A DNA stretch of 64,000 nt from Lycium barbarum (taxonomy: Eukaryota > Streptophyta > Magnoliopsida > Solanales > Solanaceae), in the NCBI RefSeq assembly GCF_019175385.1, contig NC_083339.1, positions 28,177,637-28,241,636 on the forward strand, in the 5' to 3' direction. The notes beneath the pieces are model-generated. The model saw nothing but the letters and a program-made list of their open reading frames with translations, ran no database searches and had not been told where the DNA came from. Of the stretch, positions 11,216-21,748 are shown one piece after another. How positions within the stretch are numbered: position 1 is the first letter of the stretch; the number at the start of each line of letters is the position of its first letter. Both the position numbers and the translations under genes were made by a program.

Positions 11216-11878
11216 AAAAGCTCATTTTTACATAGTTCCAAATATTCGAAATTCATTTGGCATGGTCTTGCCTTTGTAGGAATATTATTTTCAGAAAAAG
11301 ATTCTTCATATGGAAGAGTGACAATATGTCTTTTTCTGTCCCAAAAAGCATTAGGATGATCGCTACAAATTTGTAGAGAAAATTGATTTTTTATAAAATC
11401 ATTTTTTTCCTGTAATTTAGAATTTTGTAAAACATCTTCAATTTGAAGAGTATAAATATCTTGTTTGAGAAAATTGATTTGTTGATGTTTATTCATCAAC
11501 CTGTCTTTGATTTCATTTAAAATCCTTGAAAAAGGTTCAGTTATAAACTGGAACTTAATTGGTTTTTCTTCATAGGTTCCTATAAAACCTTTATCATCCA
11601 TCCATTGGATAGGAAATAATTTATGGATGAATGGAGTTCCCAAAATAACTTGGTTCGAAATATTTTTTACCAATACAAAGCTTTCAGGAATACAAACTTT
11701 GTCTTGGCAAATATAAGCTTTGGGTAATTTATAAGTAATACCCATTTTTTGGCCACTCGCGGACCGTAAATTATGAGTAGTTTTCTGAAAATATTTTGAA
11801 GGAATTAATCCTTCTTGGATAGAACTTAAATCTGCTCCGCTATCAACTAGAGCAGTAAACTCTTTTTTGAAATTGTAA
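11170..11878 (-). pseudogene. Pararetrovirus aspartic protease region
   Basis: The active-site motif LVDSGADLS is read in frame upstream of the residue at 11745, at about 11850-11830. The frame continues through the second half of the protease fold, including VILGTPFIHKLFPIQW, and then into a long linker toward RT (about residues 60-190 of the open stretch). The preceding coiled-coil stretch is in another frame, so a frameshift separates them near 11880. The protein would cut the viral polyprotein. The DSG triad itself is intact. Confidence 0.82.
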
Positions 11879-12300
11879 TCAATTAAAAGAGTAACTTTTA
11901 TAAAAAAATTTAAAAGAAGTAATAGTGTCCAATTTTATCAGAAAACTGGAACTGGGATTATCACTACTTCCTCCTTCCTCCGTAGCAACAGTTTCTACGG
12001 TGTTATCAACTGGTAATTCTTCCACCGTATTATAAACAGGTGTTTCTATGACTTGTTTTCCTTTACCCTCAAGTTGTGAGACCCTATGATCTAGAGTAAG
12101 TTGGTGTCTCCTAAGGGTGGAAATCTCTTGCTTAAGGTTATGAACCTCTCTTTCCAAATCTTGAGTGGTTGCCGGTGTATTTATGATATTTTAGCGTTCT
12201 TGGAGGAGTTTCTTAACTCCAGCCATAGTATAAGGTCCTATAGGTTCTCTAATTTCTACAGCAGTTGGTTCTTCTTGGGGCTGCTGTTTTGAACCTATTT
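11879..12300 (-). pseudogene. Pararetrovirus polyprotein linker with coiled coil
   Basis: The open stretch 12157-11879 starts with a heptad-like helix (MEREVHNLKQEISTLRRHQL) followed by a Glu/Thr/Val-rich segment. It lies between the zinc-knuckle and protease. At about 12193-12195 (TAG on the + strand side region) and around 12290 the reading frame from the zinc-knuckle part is interrupted. I know of no enzymatic role; coiled coils in this place could mediate oligomerisation. Confidence 0.5.
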
Positions 12301-12306
12301 GGTCTA

Positions 12307-12975
12307 TTATTTGGGACCTAAGATTGGGATCCTTAATATGTTTAAGGAGGTCAAAGAGTTATTACCATCCAAAACATGAAGACTGTTTTCACTAAATTGA
12401 AAAACAAGTTTATAAAACTCATCGTCTTCCTTGGGTTTAACGCAAGGTTGCCCTATTTGGCATGGTTGACATTCATCCTCTGAACTGGTTGAGATATAAC
12501 TCTCTTCATCTAATACCCTAATATCTTCATCTGAAGAAGGGTTGGACGAACTATCAATTTCCTTACCAGAATCATCCTCTGGTTCTGGGTCTGAGTTTAA
12601 CAAAATCTTATATAAAGATTCTCTAAGGTCATCATCTATGTTAAGGGCTTTAATCTTTTCCTTAACCTTACAGTTTTTATAAAAATGACCTACTCTGCCA
12701 CACTTATAATAAGCTTTTGGATTTTTGGATTTAATAAAATCCTTTCTTTCCTTGAATGTCTTTTTGCGCCTAACTTTTTTCTGCAAGCGCTTTTCCTTCC
12801 ATTGTTGGAAGTCTCTATGCTTTTTCTTATGTCTACGAGGCTTTTTGGAAGATTGTGGAATGTCCAATCCAAACTGTCCACAAAATTCTCCTAATTGTTG
12901 TCTTTCATTAAGACCATGACGCTTGATCTGCTGATTGAGCCTAATTTCATTACATAAGGCTAATCCTACCTGCAT
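12307..12975 (-). pseudogene. Pararetrovirus nucleocapsid part with degenerate zinc knuckle
   Basis: A Lys/Arg-rich segment (KKPRRHKKKHRDF) is followed by a CCHC-type knuckle reading YYKCGRVGHFYKNC, in which the first Cys is replaced by Tyr. The tail is strongly acidic and Ser-rich (DPEPEDDSGKEIDSSS). Basic region plus knuckle plus acidic tail is typical of the C-terminal part of caulimovirid capsid precursors, which bind nucleic acid. It is separated from the capsid core upstream by a frameshift around 12980. Confidence 0.8.
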
Positions 12976-12986
12976 ACAAGTACCAA

Positions 12987-14176
12987 TTAAATTTTCATAA
13001 GTATAAGAATCATAATTAATACTTCTATCCCTTTCCTGAGAGATTTTCTAACTCTTTCTGCAAAAAGAAGAGGGAGTCCATCTATAAATTTGGACTTCCA
13101 GTGAGAGTCATTACTCTCTGGTAGTTCCATGACCCTGCAAAGAAAAACATCTTTATACCACCTAAATGAGGTTAGGGTCTTGCATCTAAGGTTTTGAAGC
13201 ATGGTACGAATAGATTCACTATTATTGGACCATCTTCCTGAAAAATGTTCAACAATATTAATAACCAGTGTATAAACTGCATTAGCTATTGGTGCCTCAT
13301 GACCAGGTTCCTGTTTAACAGCGGATAAAATTGAATGTCGCTGTGTAGAAGTTAAATAATTATCCCACCAACCTTTTAGTTGGCCAGTGAAACCAACTAT
13401 AATCATATCTGCAATAACTCTTTCAGTGTTTTTATGAACCTTGCAGATAGTGTTGTACATTAACATTCTATGAATAGTATAATAAATTTGACGTTCAGTA
13501 TAACTGTCAATATTCCATTCATATATTTCCTTACCACTATAACTGTTGGAAATAACATGTTCATGCTCCTCTAATAAAACATCTTGAGGAGTTGGACGAG
13601 GATAATAGTACATTCTCTGGGTAGGCTTCACAACATAGTATTCATCAATTTTATTAATATCCGATGCTATGCGAGCCTTATAATTAATATCAGACAAATA
13701 TTTATCATCCTCTGCTATTAAAGGACTGAGTTTTAAACCTTTAAATTTTTCATCTAAAAGTTTTTCTAAATCTGATAAAGGTTTTAATTTAAAATCATGA
13801 ATCTCAGGAGGAGGCTGTATACTTGGAGTAGCAACAACTTCCTTCTGTTTCTCCTTATCAGAAGTAGATGCCTTATTAAGACAAGTCAAAAGTTTATCAA
13901 CTTTTTCGTGAAGTGAAAATATTTGTTCACCCAAAATATTCATATAAATATTAGAATAATTTTGTTGCTTACCATATTATTAATATATCTGGTTATAACA
14001 GGCAAATTATCGCTTTCAATTAATTTTGAAAAAGCTGTAAAATGTAAATCTTTCCCTATCTGAAAAGATTGTTGTGGAGGGAATACAGTATGAACAACTT
14101 CCCCACTAGCTAATTTATAATCTCTTTCTAGAACAGAAATATAATTAACAAGATATTTTGCCATAAACCAAGACAC
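12987..14176 (-). pseudogene. Pararetrovirus capsid (coat protein) region
   Basis: Two open stretches, 14176-13940 and 13943-12987, overlap by a few bases in different frames. The second starts with a heptad-like helix (ILGEQIFSLHEKVDKLL) and holds GFTGQLKGWWDNYLT, a segment resembling the conserved core of caulimovirid coat proteins. The C-terminal end runs into the frameshift in front of the basic/zinc-knuckle part. Role: structural protein of the virion. Assigned by position and this core motif rather than by alignment. Confidence 0.7.
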
Positions 14177-14368
14177 AAAAGATATAATCTTATTTGCTTT
14201 GGAAAGATCTTTATAAAATTCTTCTTGGAAAACCGTTGTTTCCTCAGGTTTAAAATTGTCAAAAAAAATATTTTCTAAATGATATCCATTTAGGAGTATA
14301 AAACTCTTTACTAATTTGCAATCTTGCGGGTGATCCCCGACTAAAATCTGTTTTTTGGACTTGATCCA
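14177..14368 (-). other. Viral linker between movement protein and capsid
   Basis: No long open frame, but the sequence lies between the two polyprotein modules and is probably diverged linker coding sequence with stops. Confidence 0.4.
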
Positions 14369-15150
14369 TTAAATACTTGGAAAATCCATATCTGACGCAG
14401 TTAATTCTGGGTCTTGAATACCAATTACAATATTATCCTGGTCAATCTTCAAATTACCAATTCTATTAGAATTAGTTTCTCTAATTTGGGAAGTAGAAGC
14501 TCTTGACGGAGACCGCACAATATAATCAACCGGAGATATATAAGATCTACAAGAAGACATAGATCTAGGTATACCAGATCGAACACTATTATGTTCATTA
14601 TCTTCTAATAAAGATTCCGGTTCATGTAATCTTAATTTAACTGTCCCATCTGGGATCTGTTCAATTTCTGATATTTCAGTAAAAACATTTTGAGGAGGTG
14701 TTGCTCCTTCGATGACCCACTCTTTAGGGAAATCTATTTCATCCCACTTGATAGGTCTTCGAGTCATAATTTTGGATTTACCAAAATTAGTTTCTATTAA
14801 AATAGTTTCATTTTTGAAATCCATGATTTTACACATGAGATTCATTGTATATAATGGTTTATAATATATTCTGTAACAGGTGCATATTACCTCTGTACCT
14901 GGCATATAATCATAACCATGCAATTTGATACTTAATATTAAAGCGTCTAAAGAATTGTCATCTTGCAAGGATACCTGCAAGTTAGGATAAGCATTAAAAT
15001 AAACTGGACCATAAGCCAAACTTGTTTGGACTGTCCCTATAAGGGATTTTTTCCAGTTTCGGTTTCTTCCATCTCTCAAAGCTGCTATAAAGCTTTTTGG
15101 TAAACCTCTTAAGGTTAAAGGTTTGGTAAACCTCTAATATCTTTTCCAAT
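14369..15150 (-). pseudogene. Pararetrovirus movement protein, N terminus lost
   Basis: The open stretch from 15079 can be extended upstream, in frame, through LRGLPKSFIAALRDGRN to about 15130 before a TAG. The block LIGTVQTSLAYGPVYFNAYP followed by LQVSLQDDNSLDALILSI matches the second half of the 30K/caulimovirid movement-protein core. A Ser/Arg-rich tail follows. The apparent start at 15079 is a TTG, not a real start. A 26-bp tandem duplication at about 15095-15147 shifts the frame, and the first third of the protein is not found. Role in the virus: cell-to-cell transport through plasmodesmata. Confidence 0.75.
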
Positions 15151-15200
15151 AAATACTCAGTAAAGCATTATTTTCTGAAAAAGTATCATATTCCTAATAG

Positions 15201-16670
15201 CTTATTAAATGGTATTATTTATGAAGTTAAATTTAAATGAAATTTGAATTGAAATGAGATTTCAACTTCTTAGCCTCTTATATATATACCCATCAAGTAA
15301 TACATAAATCAAATTAGGTTTTCTTCTTAAAGTTACTCCTCCTGCCATCGCGGCTTCTTTCATCAACTGTTTTTTCCCCTCTTTTCTTTTTAATAGAAGA
15401 ATATGTCATTATATTCATAGATTGCTTTAAAAAAAAAAAGTCTCCGTTTGCTTTAAGTTATTTTTTGCTTATCGTTGTGTTTTATAGTGCGATTAATGCA
15501 ATATTTTATGGTCTAATTTGCATTGTTTCTCCATCATTTTGTTGCAAAGGTTACTTGCCTATTCTAAACTTCTCATCAATATCTTCACAGAATTCATACG
15601 GTAAGTCCTCTTCTTTCTAATTTTTTATTTCAATGCAGATCATATTGCAATGTGTACTAACAATCATAAATTTGTACTTCTACATATCTTTATACAATTC
15701 AAGTAAAATATACATATTTTTTGCTTTTGCTTCCAATTCTGTGCGGATGTTTGGATAAGACATTAGAATGATCAAAGAGATTTCAAGAAGATAAAAACTT
15801 TAATCTTAATATCGGATTAGTTGGGAGGGGGGGGGGGGGGGGGTTGTGGAAGCACTAATTAATGATAGAAGATACAATTTAATTATAATTTTTGAGGAAG
15901 CTGCTTTGATGTTGGGAGGTTTTCAACTTTCTCGATGTGATAGGCATATTATTATTGAAACATAATCTGAACAACCACTAAAGATAAACGAACTGAATGT
16001 TATCTATTTAGATATGTGATACCCTTCATTTTTTCATATGGTGAAAAAGGTTACAGAGGGATTAATTAACTTTTTAATGGGGATGTTGAATAAGTTGGAG
16101 AATGTCGTAACATGCAAGAATATTTGCTTATAACATTTAAGAAAGGATGGAGTTTTAATTATTGTATCTTCCAAGACATTATTTCAATAACTTTTGAATT
16201 GATTGAATTTGAATATATTAGGATTTATTAAAAGTAGTTAAGAGCTGATATATTTCAATAAAGTGTTAGCAGATGTAGTTTTCCGTTAATTTTATTGAAT
16301 TTTATCTAATACTTTTTTTGGTTATTTTTTGCTAATTTCATTGAATAAAATATACTTATAATTTTTTTATTGAATTTGTTTGTCTTATCCTTACGTTTGT
16401 TTAGATTTCTTTATATATGTAAGTGAAAAATCAAATTGTTATGGAATCACTAAAACGGAATAATAGAATTAAGAAATCATTTATCACTACTTTATTAAAA
16501 ACATTTATGCTTTGGCCATGCATTTTTCTTTTCTACGTTAGTATTTTTCATGTAATTATTTAATGAATATATTTTGATTCAATGTTTTGGATATATTCAT
16601 GCCCAAGTACTTCTTTATAACTTTTCGGTAACAGATAAGTTAGGTAATTAACTTGTGTATATGAGACTAT
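15201..16670 (+). other. Helitron B interior, promoter-like block, no gene
   Basis: AT-rich sequence. It holds TATATATACC at 15281-15290 with ATAAATCAAATTAGG just behind (related to 5491-5530 in unit A), a near-perfect donor site GGTAAGT at about 15600-15606, and a 17-base G run at 15827-15843. The donor and the CAG at about 15638 are too close together to bound a normal plant intron. I see no coding region. Confidence 0.5.
15827..15843 (+). repeat. G homopolymer, 17 bases
   Basis: Uninterrupted G run inside Helitron B, preceded by TTGGGA. Confidence 0.95.
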
Positions 16671-16850
16671 CAGTGGCGGAGCCAGGATTTTCATCCAGGG
16701 GGTTCAAAATTTCTAAAAGGTAAATACACGAAGAAGTCAGGGGGTTCAACATCTACTATATATACATAACAAAATAATTTTAAATTTGAAAATACACTGT
16801 AATTTTTCGCCGAGGGGATTCGCCCCTGGAGACTATTGTCATAGGAAAAA
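16671..16850 (+). repeat. Dispersed repeat terminus starting CAGTGGCGGAGCCAGG
   Basis: CAGTGGCGGAGCCAGGATTT followed by GGGGGTTCAAAAT, and a second GGGGGTTCAACAT some 60 bases later, is a pattern I associate with dispersed non-autonomous elements of Solanaceae. The far end (around GGGGATTCGCCCCTGG) does not form a clean inverted copy, so the element is truncated or degenerate. Class uncertain. Confidence 0.4.
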
Positions 16851-17248
16851 AAAAAAGAGAGAAAAGATGAGAGTTGTCTAACCAATTAGAAATACAGAAT
16901 ATAGAATGAAAGAAGAAAGTGAAATGACAAATCAAAAGTTATTGTAAATTATACAACCTTGAATATTGTGGAGGCTTGAAAGAGCTTCTTCTTGTGATTA
17001 TAACACTGGAAGAAAAAAATTTACTCACACATGAATATTTGCACTAAATTTATGAATGATTGAACGTATTTATATGTATATCACAACTTGATGAGTAAGG
17101 ACATAAAATCAAATGACAAGTTAATAAAATGTCAGTTGACAAGTTAATACAATAATAAAGAGATCTAATAAATTTCAATAATATATGTGTGTGTTGGGCA
17201 GAAGGATATTTAGCCCAGTGGCTTGGTACAAAGTCATAAATGAGTTTT

Positions 17249-18448
17249 TGATAACGTCCAAATCCACTCCTCAAAGAGAAAGTGTACACGGTCGTATGCA
17301 ATATAATTTATCCAACTATGAGTCGGGATCGATCCCACAGGGAACAATATGCTAGGCGATTTAAACAAGTAAGGAATTATCACTTTCTACGCTGAGCCAA
17401 ACACTTGATAATAATATTTGGTTTTTGATTAAAATTATAACTAATGCAAAAATATAAACTAACCTAGAAAGCGAGTAAAATGATCAATGACCACAAGTTT
17501 GGATACAAAGGAAATTACACTCAAGTAACGATCCAATGTATTTCACGATTTTACAACTAAGAACGGGTTTATGTTAATAGATAATGATTTCTAAAATCTC
17601 ATTGAAAGTCTTCCAACCAAATCAATGAATTTCACTCTAAGCTTTTCCAAGCCTTAGAGTGTGATATTAGGCACAATCAATTTAACCTCAAGTAACTATC
17701 CTCTTCCGAGCTCAAGTTATTAGATGGGTTTAATGACCCAAATTCTTGCTATTAACTCTTTTCCTAACCTCTACTTTCTTTTCCAAGCAAAGTATGGGTA
17801 TTTAGGCACAAATAATGTTGTACACCATTAAAGGACATTAAAGCTTGAAGAGTTCATAGAGAAACAATAAACCACTTCATTGGAAATAAAAATCATTCAA
17901 TACATAAGCGTAACAAGAGTTTCATCCAACACTTGATAATGAATAATATCATAAACAAGATTCAAGTGAAAGAAGAAAATACTACACACTTAAATATTCA
18001 ATACAAAACAAGGAATTGAAGAAAGGTTTAAGAAATATCTCATTAAGGTGCTCCAATATTCTCTTCCAATGGTGTAGATGAAACCCTAGCCTCCAAACTT
18101 GTATGAAAATGGCCAAAGATGAATATAATTGCTCCCTTGTCTTCCTTTTGTAGTTCCCCCTTTTTCCAAGTCCAAAAATAACAAAATAAGCCCCAAGTTT
18201 TCAGATTTGCAAATCTGTCCCGTTTTTGCAAAACTGTCCACTTTTGACAGTTTTGCAAAACTGTGCAGTTTTTGTCCAATTTGGCCTCTTTTTGACTTTA
18301 TTTTCGCTCGGTTTCTTCCGATCACTTCTAAATCACATAAACCTATAAAATGGAAGTAAACGACATTAAATGCACTATTTTCTCAATCAAAACATAGCAA
18401 TAATCTAAGATTAAAGAAGAAATAAGTTGGTAAAATACCAACTTATCA
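17249..18448 (-). mobile_element. 1.2-kb solo LTR (orientation uncertain) with GTTTT target duplication
   Basis: The element starts TGATAACGTCCAAATCC and ends ACCAACTTATCA, giving TG...CA ends extended to the six-base inverted repeat TGATAA/TTATCA. GTTTT occurs directly before (17244-17248) and directly after (18449-18453). No ORF, PBS or internal duplicate is present, so it reads as a solo LTR. A palindromic patch, AGTTTTGCAAAACT, lies at about 18247-18262. The strand given is a guess. Confidence 0.75.
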
Positions 18449-18453
18449 GTTTT

Positions 18454-19303
18454 TAAAAAAGAAACGTGAGAACTAATAATTGAGTTTTTAAGTTAGTGAC
18501 GTTCTATAATAAATAAATTAGAAGAATAAAAAAATTGAATTTTATTAATAAGTTCATAAATATATTTTAATGTAGGTAATACAAAAATATTTAATAGAAT
18601 TAGAGGTACATTTTAAAATAAATTCCTAAAAAATTATTTCTGATATTTTAAATGAATTTTAAATTATAATTTTAAAAAATAATTCATTAATGATTATCAA
18701 ATTTCATTATAGAAAGTAGAGAATAAGAGAGAAATGAAACGGTTTTTTTAGGTAATGGAGAAGTGAAACTTAAATATACAATATGAATGATAGAACATAA
18801 AATATTTAAATTATAGGTGAAATAGTTGAGTCAAAAAAATAAATATTATATATAGTATTAAAAGGTATGTCCTAGATGGGGAATTGAAAATGTCAAGGGT
18901 GTAATAGGCATTGCATAGGATAATATTTTTTAGGGGGGGGGGGGGGGGGGGGAATGGAATGGGTCTATTATTCAATGTTTGGGTTTGGGGTGGGGTGTTG
19001 ATTTTTAAAGCAAAGTTGGCGGGTTAAATATTAATATAGATTTTCCTCAAAGAATACTAATACTGATTGGAACGGCTAAACAATTAAAAATAACATTTGT
19101 GCAAAAAATGATATAAAGATTAGATTTCAAAGCTTCTTCTTTTTTTCGTAACTTAAAGCCCTGTTAAAAATTACTTTAACAATCTTTAATTTACTTTTCA
19201 CGTATAAAAGAAATATTAGAAATTGACTTATAAAGAGAAAATGAATTATCTTTGCATAAATGTCAATTACTACGACCGCGCATAGTGCGGGTACTAAAAC
19301 TAG
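18454..19303 (+). mobile_element. 3' segment of Helitron unit B with terminal hairpin and CTAG
   Basis: AT-rich, no ORF. It contains a 20-base G run at 18933-18952. The last 28 bases have the GC-rich hairpin (19276-19290) and the CTAG terminus that define a Helitron 3' end. Confidence 0.8.
18933..18952 (+). repeat. G homopolymer, 20 bases
   Basis: Uninterrupted G run inside Helitron B, preceded by TTTTTTA. Confidence 0.95.
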
Positions 19304-19738
19304 TATATATATAAAAGGAAGCTATTCTTACTGAGATGTTACAAAATCCAAAACTAAATACCCTATATATAAAGGGAATATATTCAAATTCTTCCAAAAC
19401 TATATGCAAATGACAAAATTTTATGAATACGGGAATAAGCACTAAATAAACAGTTTATGTAAATACTCATACATTGGAATTCGAAGGTAAATCGTATAGT
19501 ACGGATCCTTAATACTAGGGTGCCTAACACCTTCCCTAGGAGATCACCAGTACCCTTACCTAGAACTTTGAATTACGAAGAGCATATCGCGGTATTAGAA
19601 TAAACCCTTCACCCTTGGTTTTCCTAATTTCCTAAAAGTTAGGTGGCGACTCTTTTAAAACAAAGTCTGAAAGAGCACCAACAAGTTCAAAGTAGCTTTC
19701 TGAGCGTTAACCCCGCCCGCGAAATGCGAACCATAATA
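19304..19738 (+). repeat. 5' LTR of the Ogre element, 3' terminal portion
   Basis: Resumes the LTR broken at 4416 and matches 50254-50685, including GGTGCCTAACACCTTCCC, AGGTGGCGACTC and the final CGCCCGCGAAATG...CATAA. The last two bases are TA here where the 3' LTR and the solo LTR end in CA. Confidence 0.9.
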
Positions 19739-19740
19739 GA

Positions 19741-19758
19741 TGGCGACGCTGCTGGGGA
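19741..19758 (+). other. Primer-binding site of the Ogre element
   Basis: TGGCGACGCTGCTGGGGA begins two bases after the LTR end. Ogre elements use a TGGCGAC...-type PBS, reported as complementary to a tRNA-Arg 3' end; the exact match was not checked. Confidence 0.75.
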
Positions 19759-20070
19759 CTTAAAGGTTCTAACCATAAGGATTCCAATATAATATGAGTT
19801 TATGTGCCTTAACTGTTTATGGGTTTACTTTCTTGCAATTATTAACTGTGATTGCGTGCATATCACAACTCCGCCACTCCTGACATTTGTTTTACACTTT
19901 GTTCCAAAGGCGACTTCGCGGAGCACGCGGTCATTCCTTCAGTATAAAACTAAAATATTTCTTTTGGAACTGTTAAGAGCCGGGGTTGGTTCACGGTTGT
20001 CCAACAGCCTTAACAGTTCAGCCTCAGTTGTCCGCTCAGGTTCTCGGTCTTTTGTGAAAAGCCCACTCTA
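19759..20070 (+). other. 5' untranslated leader of the Ogre element
   Basis: Sequence between the PBS and ORF1. The open stretch from 19802 shows no recognisable protein and is judged incidental. Confidence 0.5.
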
Positions 20071-21748
20071 GTGAAAACTTGGATAGAGCTAAGCCAAATC
20101 CCTACTGAACTAGAGCATTCATACTTAGACGAGCTTTGGGTATCTCAGACCTACCTAAGACTCATTAAGAGAGACTACCTTGTGTTCGGACGGTCTATGA
20201 CCCGAAAACAACGCATTTCATTTATGTGCTATATGGAAGCATATTTGTTCCTATGTGATGAACCATTGATCCTATGGGATAGGGGAATCTTAACCATGTT
20301 TTATTTTGTTGATGGAATGCAGAATCCATTTCGACATAGTTACCGAGGCTCTAGACTTATTGAGAGCTTGGTGGGAATGGTTGGGTGATGCTCATTGAAG
20401 GATAATTAGTTGCACTCTAGGTCATCTACCCTCTATCATGACAATAAAGGGTCACCCGGAGCTAATACAGGTATTAGCTGGGTATTGGGACGACAAGGAA
20501 ATGTTATTCCGTTTCGGTAATATCGAGATGACTCCGACCCTAGAGGAAATTGGAGATGCCATAGACAGTAATGGAACCTGTCTAAGGAGGCGACACAAAC
20601 CAGATCATAATCTGATATTCCCGTAAAGGCCCCCCGTCGGCTAAATCATGAAGTTTCTTGCCTTAACTAAGGTACCCTGGGCACAAGGACCTACTGTAGC
20701 CTTTAGGGATCTGTACTGAAGGTTCGGGGACATCACCGGGTATAATCTACATCAGAGGGAGTTCAAGAGTAGAGAAGAATGGGAAACTGTTAAACCTTTG
20801 GCATTTTCCATAGCCTTACTAGGCACTGTGTTATTCGCGAAGAATAAGTCACTGGCCATAGACACCCGAGTGATATACTTGGCCTATGCTATCTTTTATG
20901 GTATAACCAAGGATTAGGAAACAAGATACTTTAACCTGACACCCATCATCCTGGCAGACATTTTTTGGGCTTTAGACAAATGTCGGAGTCATTTCTGATA
21001 CTTCCAAGGGTGTAACATGTTGCTACAATGGTGGATTATCAAACACATTAACATGGCTGAAAGAGTCCAGTATCTGAGAAACAACAACAGGATAGACCGC
21101 CTCACAAATTACTGTTCGAACCATGGTTACATGTCCAAAGGGGCGTGGGCTCGCTTCTTTGCAGAGTTGACTGAAGATAGGATCCAGTGCATGTTCCCTG
21201 ACTTCATTTCTGAGAGCATAGTGGTTCGGGGCAAAAATTGCCCATTCGTGCCATTAGTCGGGGTTCAAGGAATCTGTTTTTATTATCCATCTCGGGTTTT
21301 AAGGCAATTTGGTAGAAGGCAGGTGATACCCCAGATGGGGAACCCCGAGAAATTTATTATTGAGCATACCGAACAAAAAATTAAGAATGCTGGTACGATC
21401 CTCAGGGAATGGAATGGCCGTGTGAGTTGTGGTCCAGATACTTTAGCTCTAAACAGGTTCGAAGAAATGTGTGACCCAGGGTATTATGATTTGTTACAGG
21501 GACACTTGGCCCGAGCATCCATCCCAAGGCCCATACCTCATCACGATGCTCGAGAAGAGGAACGTTTGAAAGAATGTTTGGAAAGCACAAATGAGCATTT
21601 GGCCAAGTTCTTTGAAGAAGCAGACCCGGTGATAGTCAGAATGGAGTTGTATCAAGCACGAATTCGAATTCAGACCACCCTTTGAAGGGTCAAGAAAGCT
21701 AAGACGAACCAAGCCTCGACATCAGCCGCTGAAGGAGGAGCCTGCTAA
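20071..21748 (+). pseudogene. Ogre ORF1 (extra ORF upstream of gag), broken
   Basis: Ogre/Tat elements of several plant families carry an ORF before gag with no settled function. Here it starts with MKTWIELSQIPTELEHSYLD at 20071, runs on after a break at about 20390 with IKGHPELIQVLAGYWDDKE and FRFGNIEMTPTLEEIGDAI, and again after several stops with LQWWIIKHINMAERVQYL and WARFFAELTEDRI to about 21685. The FRFG..EMTPTLEE segment resembles the plant domain filed as DUF7745, named from memory. A read-through of the TGA at 21683-21685 gives a Ser/Ala-rich tail to about 21748. At least five stops or frameshifts interrupt about 560 codons. Confidence 0.75.

Larger units (their letters stand above)
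7938..15200 (-). mobile_element. Endogenous pararetrovirus relic, Florendovirus-like (Caulimoviridae)
   Basis: Read on the minus strand, the block gives movement protein (5' end missing), capsid, zinc-knuckle, aspartic protease, reverse transcriptase and RNase H in one polyprotein order, then a separate second ORF, then a TATA box/poly(A) region and leader. There is no integrase and there are no LTRs, which sets it apart from gypsy elements. A fused MP-to-RNase H polyprotein followed by an ORF of unknown function is the layout described for florendoviruses; Petuvirus or Solendovirus relatives are less likely alternatives. About 7.3 kb is present, close to one genome length. At least six frameshifts and stops make it non-functional. 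The right edge (about 15200-15260) is approximate. Confidence 0.8.
4417..19303 (+). mobile_element. 14.9-kb composite non-autonomous Helitron carrying a pararetrovirus and a solo LTR
   Basis: It begins with TC (TCTATATATATAAAAAATG) directly after an A at 4416 and ends with CTAG at 19300-19303 followed by T. A hairpin, CCGCGC-ATA-GTGCGG, lies at 19276-19290 about nine bases before CTAG. These are the standard Helitron ends. The other LTR copy has the uninterrupted target at 50253/50254, CCTTA|TATATATAAAAGG, with no target duplication, as expected for Helitrons. No Rep-helicase gene is visible, so it is non-autonomous. An internal CTAG end at 7380 and a second Helitron-like 5' start at 7381 show it is built from two related units. 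Confidence 0.88.

Noticed and set aside
8579..15150. Ty3/gypsy element as the source of the minus-strand RT
   Set aside because: No integrase, no LTRs, a movement protein domain and capsid of caulimovirid type are present instead.
15601..15640. Intron with GTAAGT donor and CAG acceptor
   Set aside because: Only about 38 bases between donor and acceptor, shorter than usual plant introns, and no coding sequence on either side.
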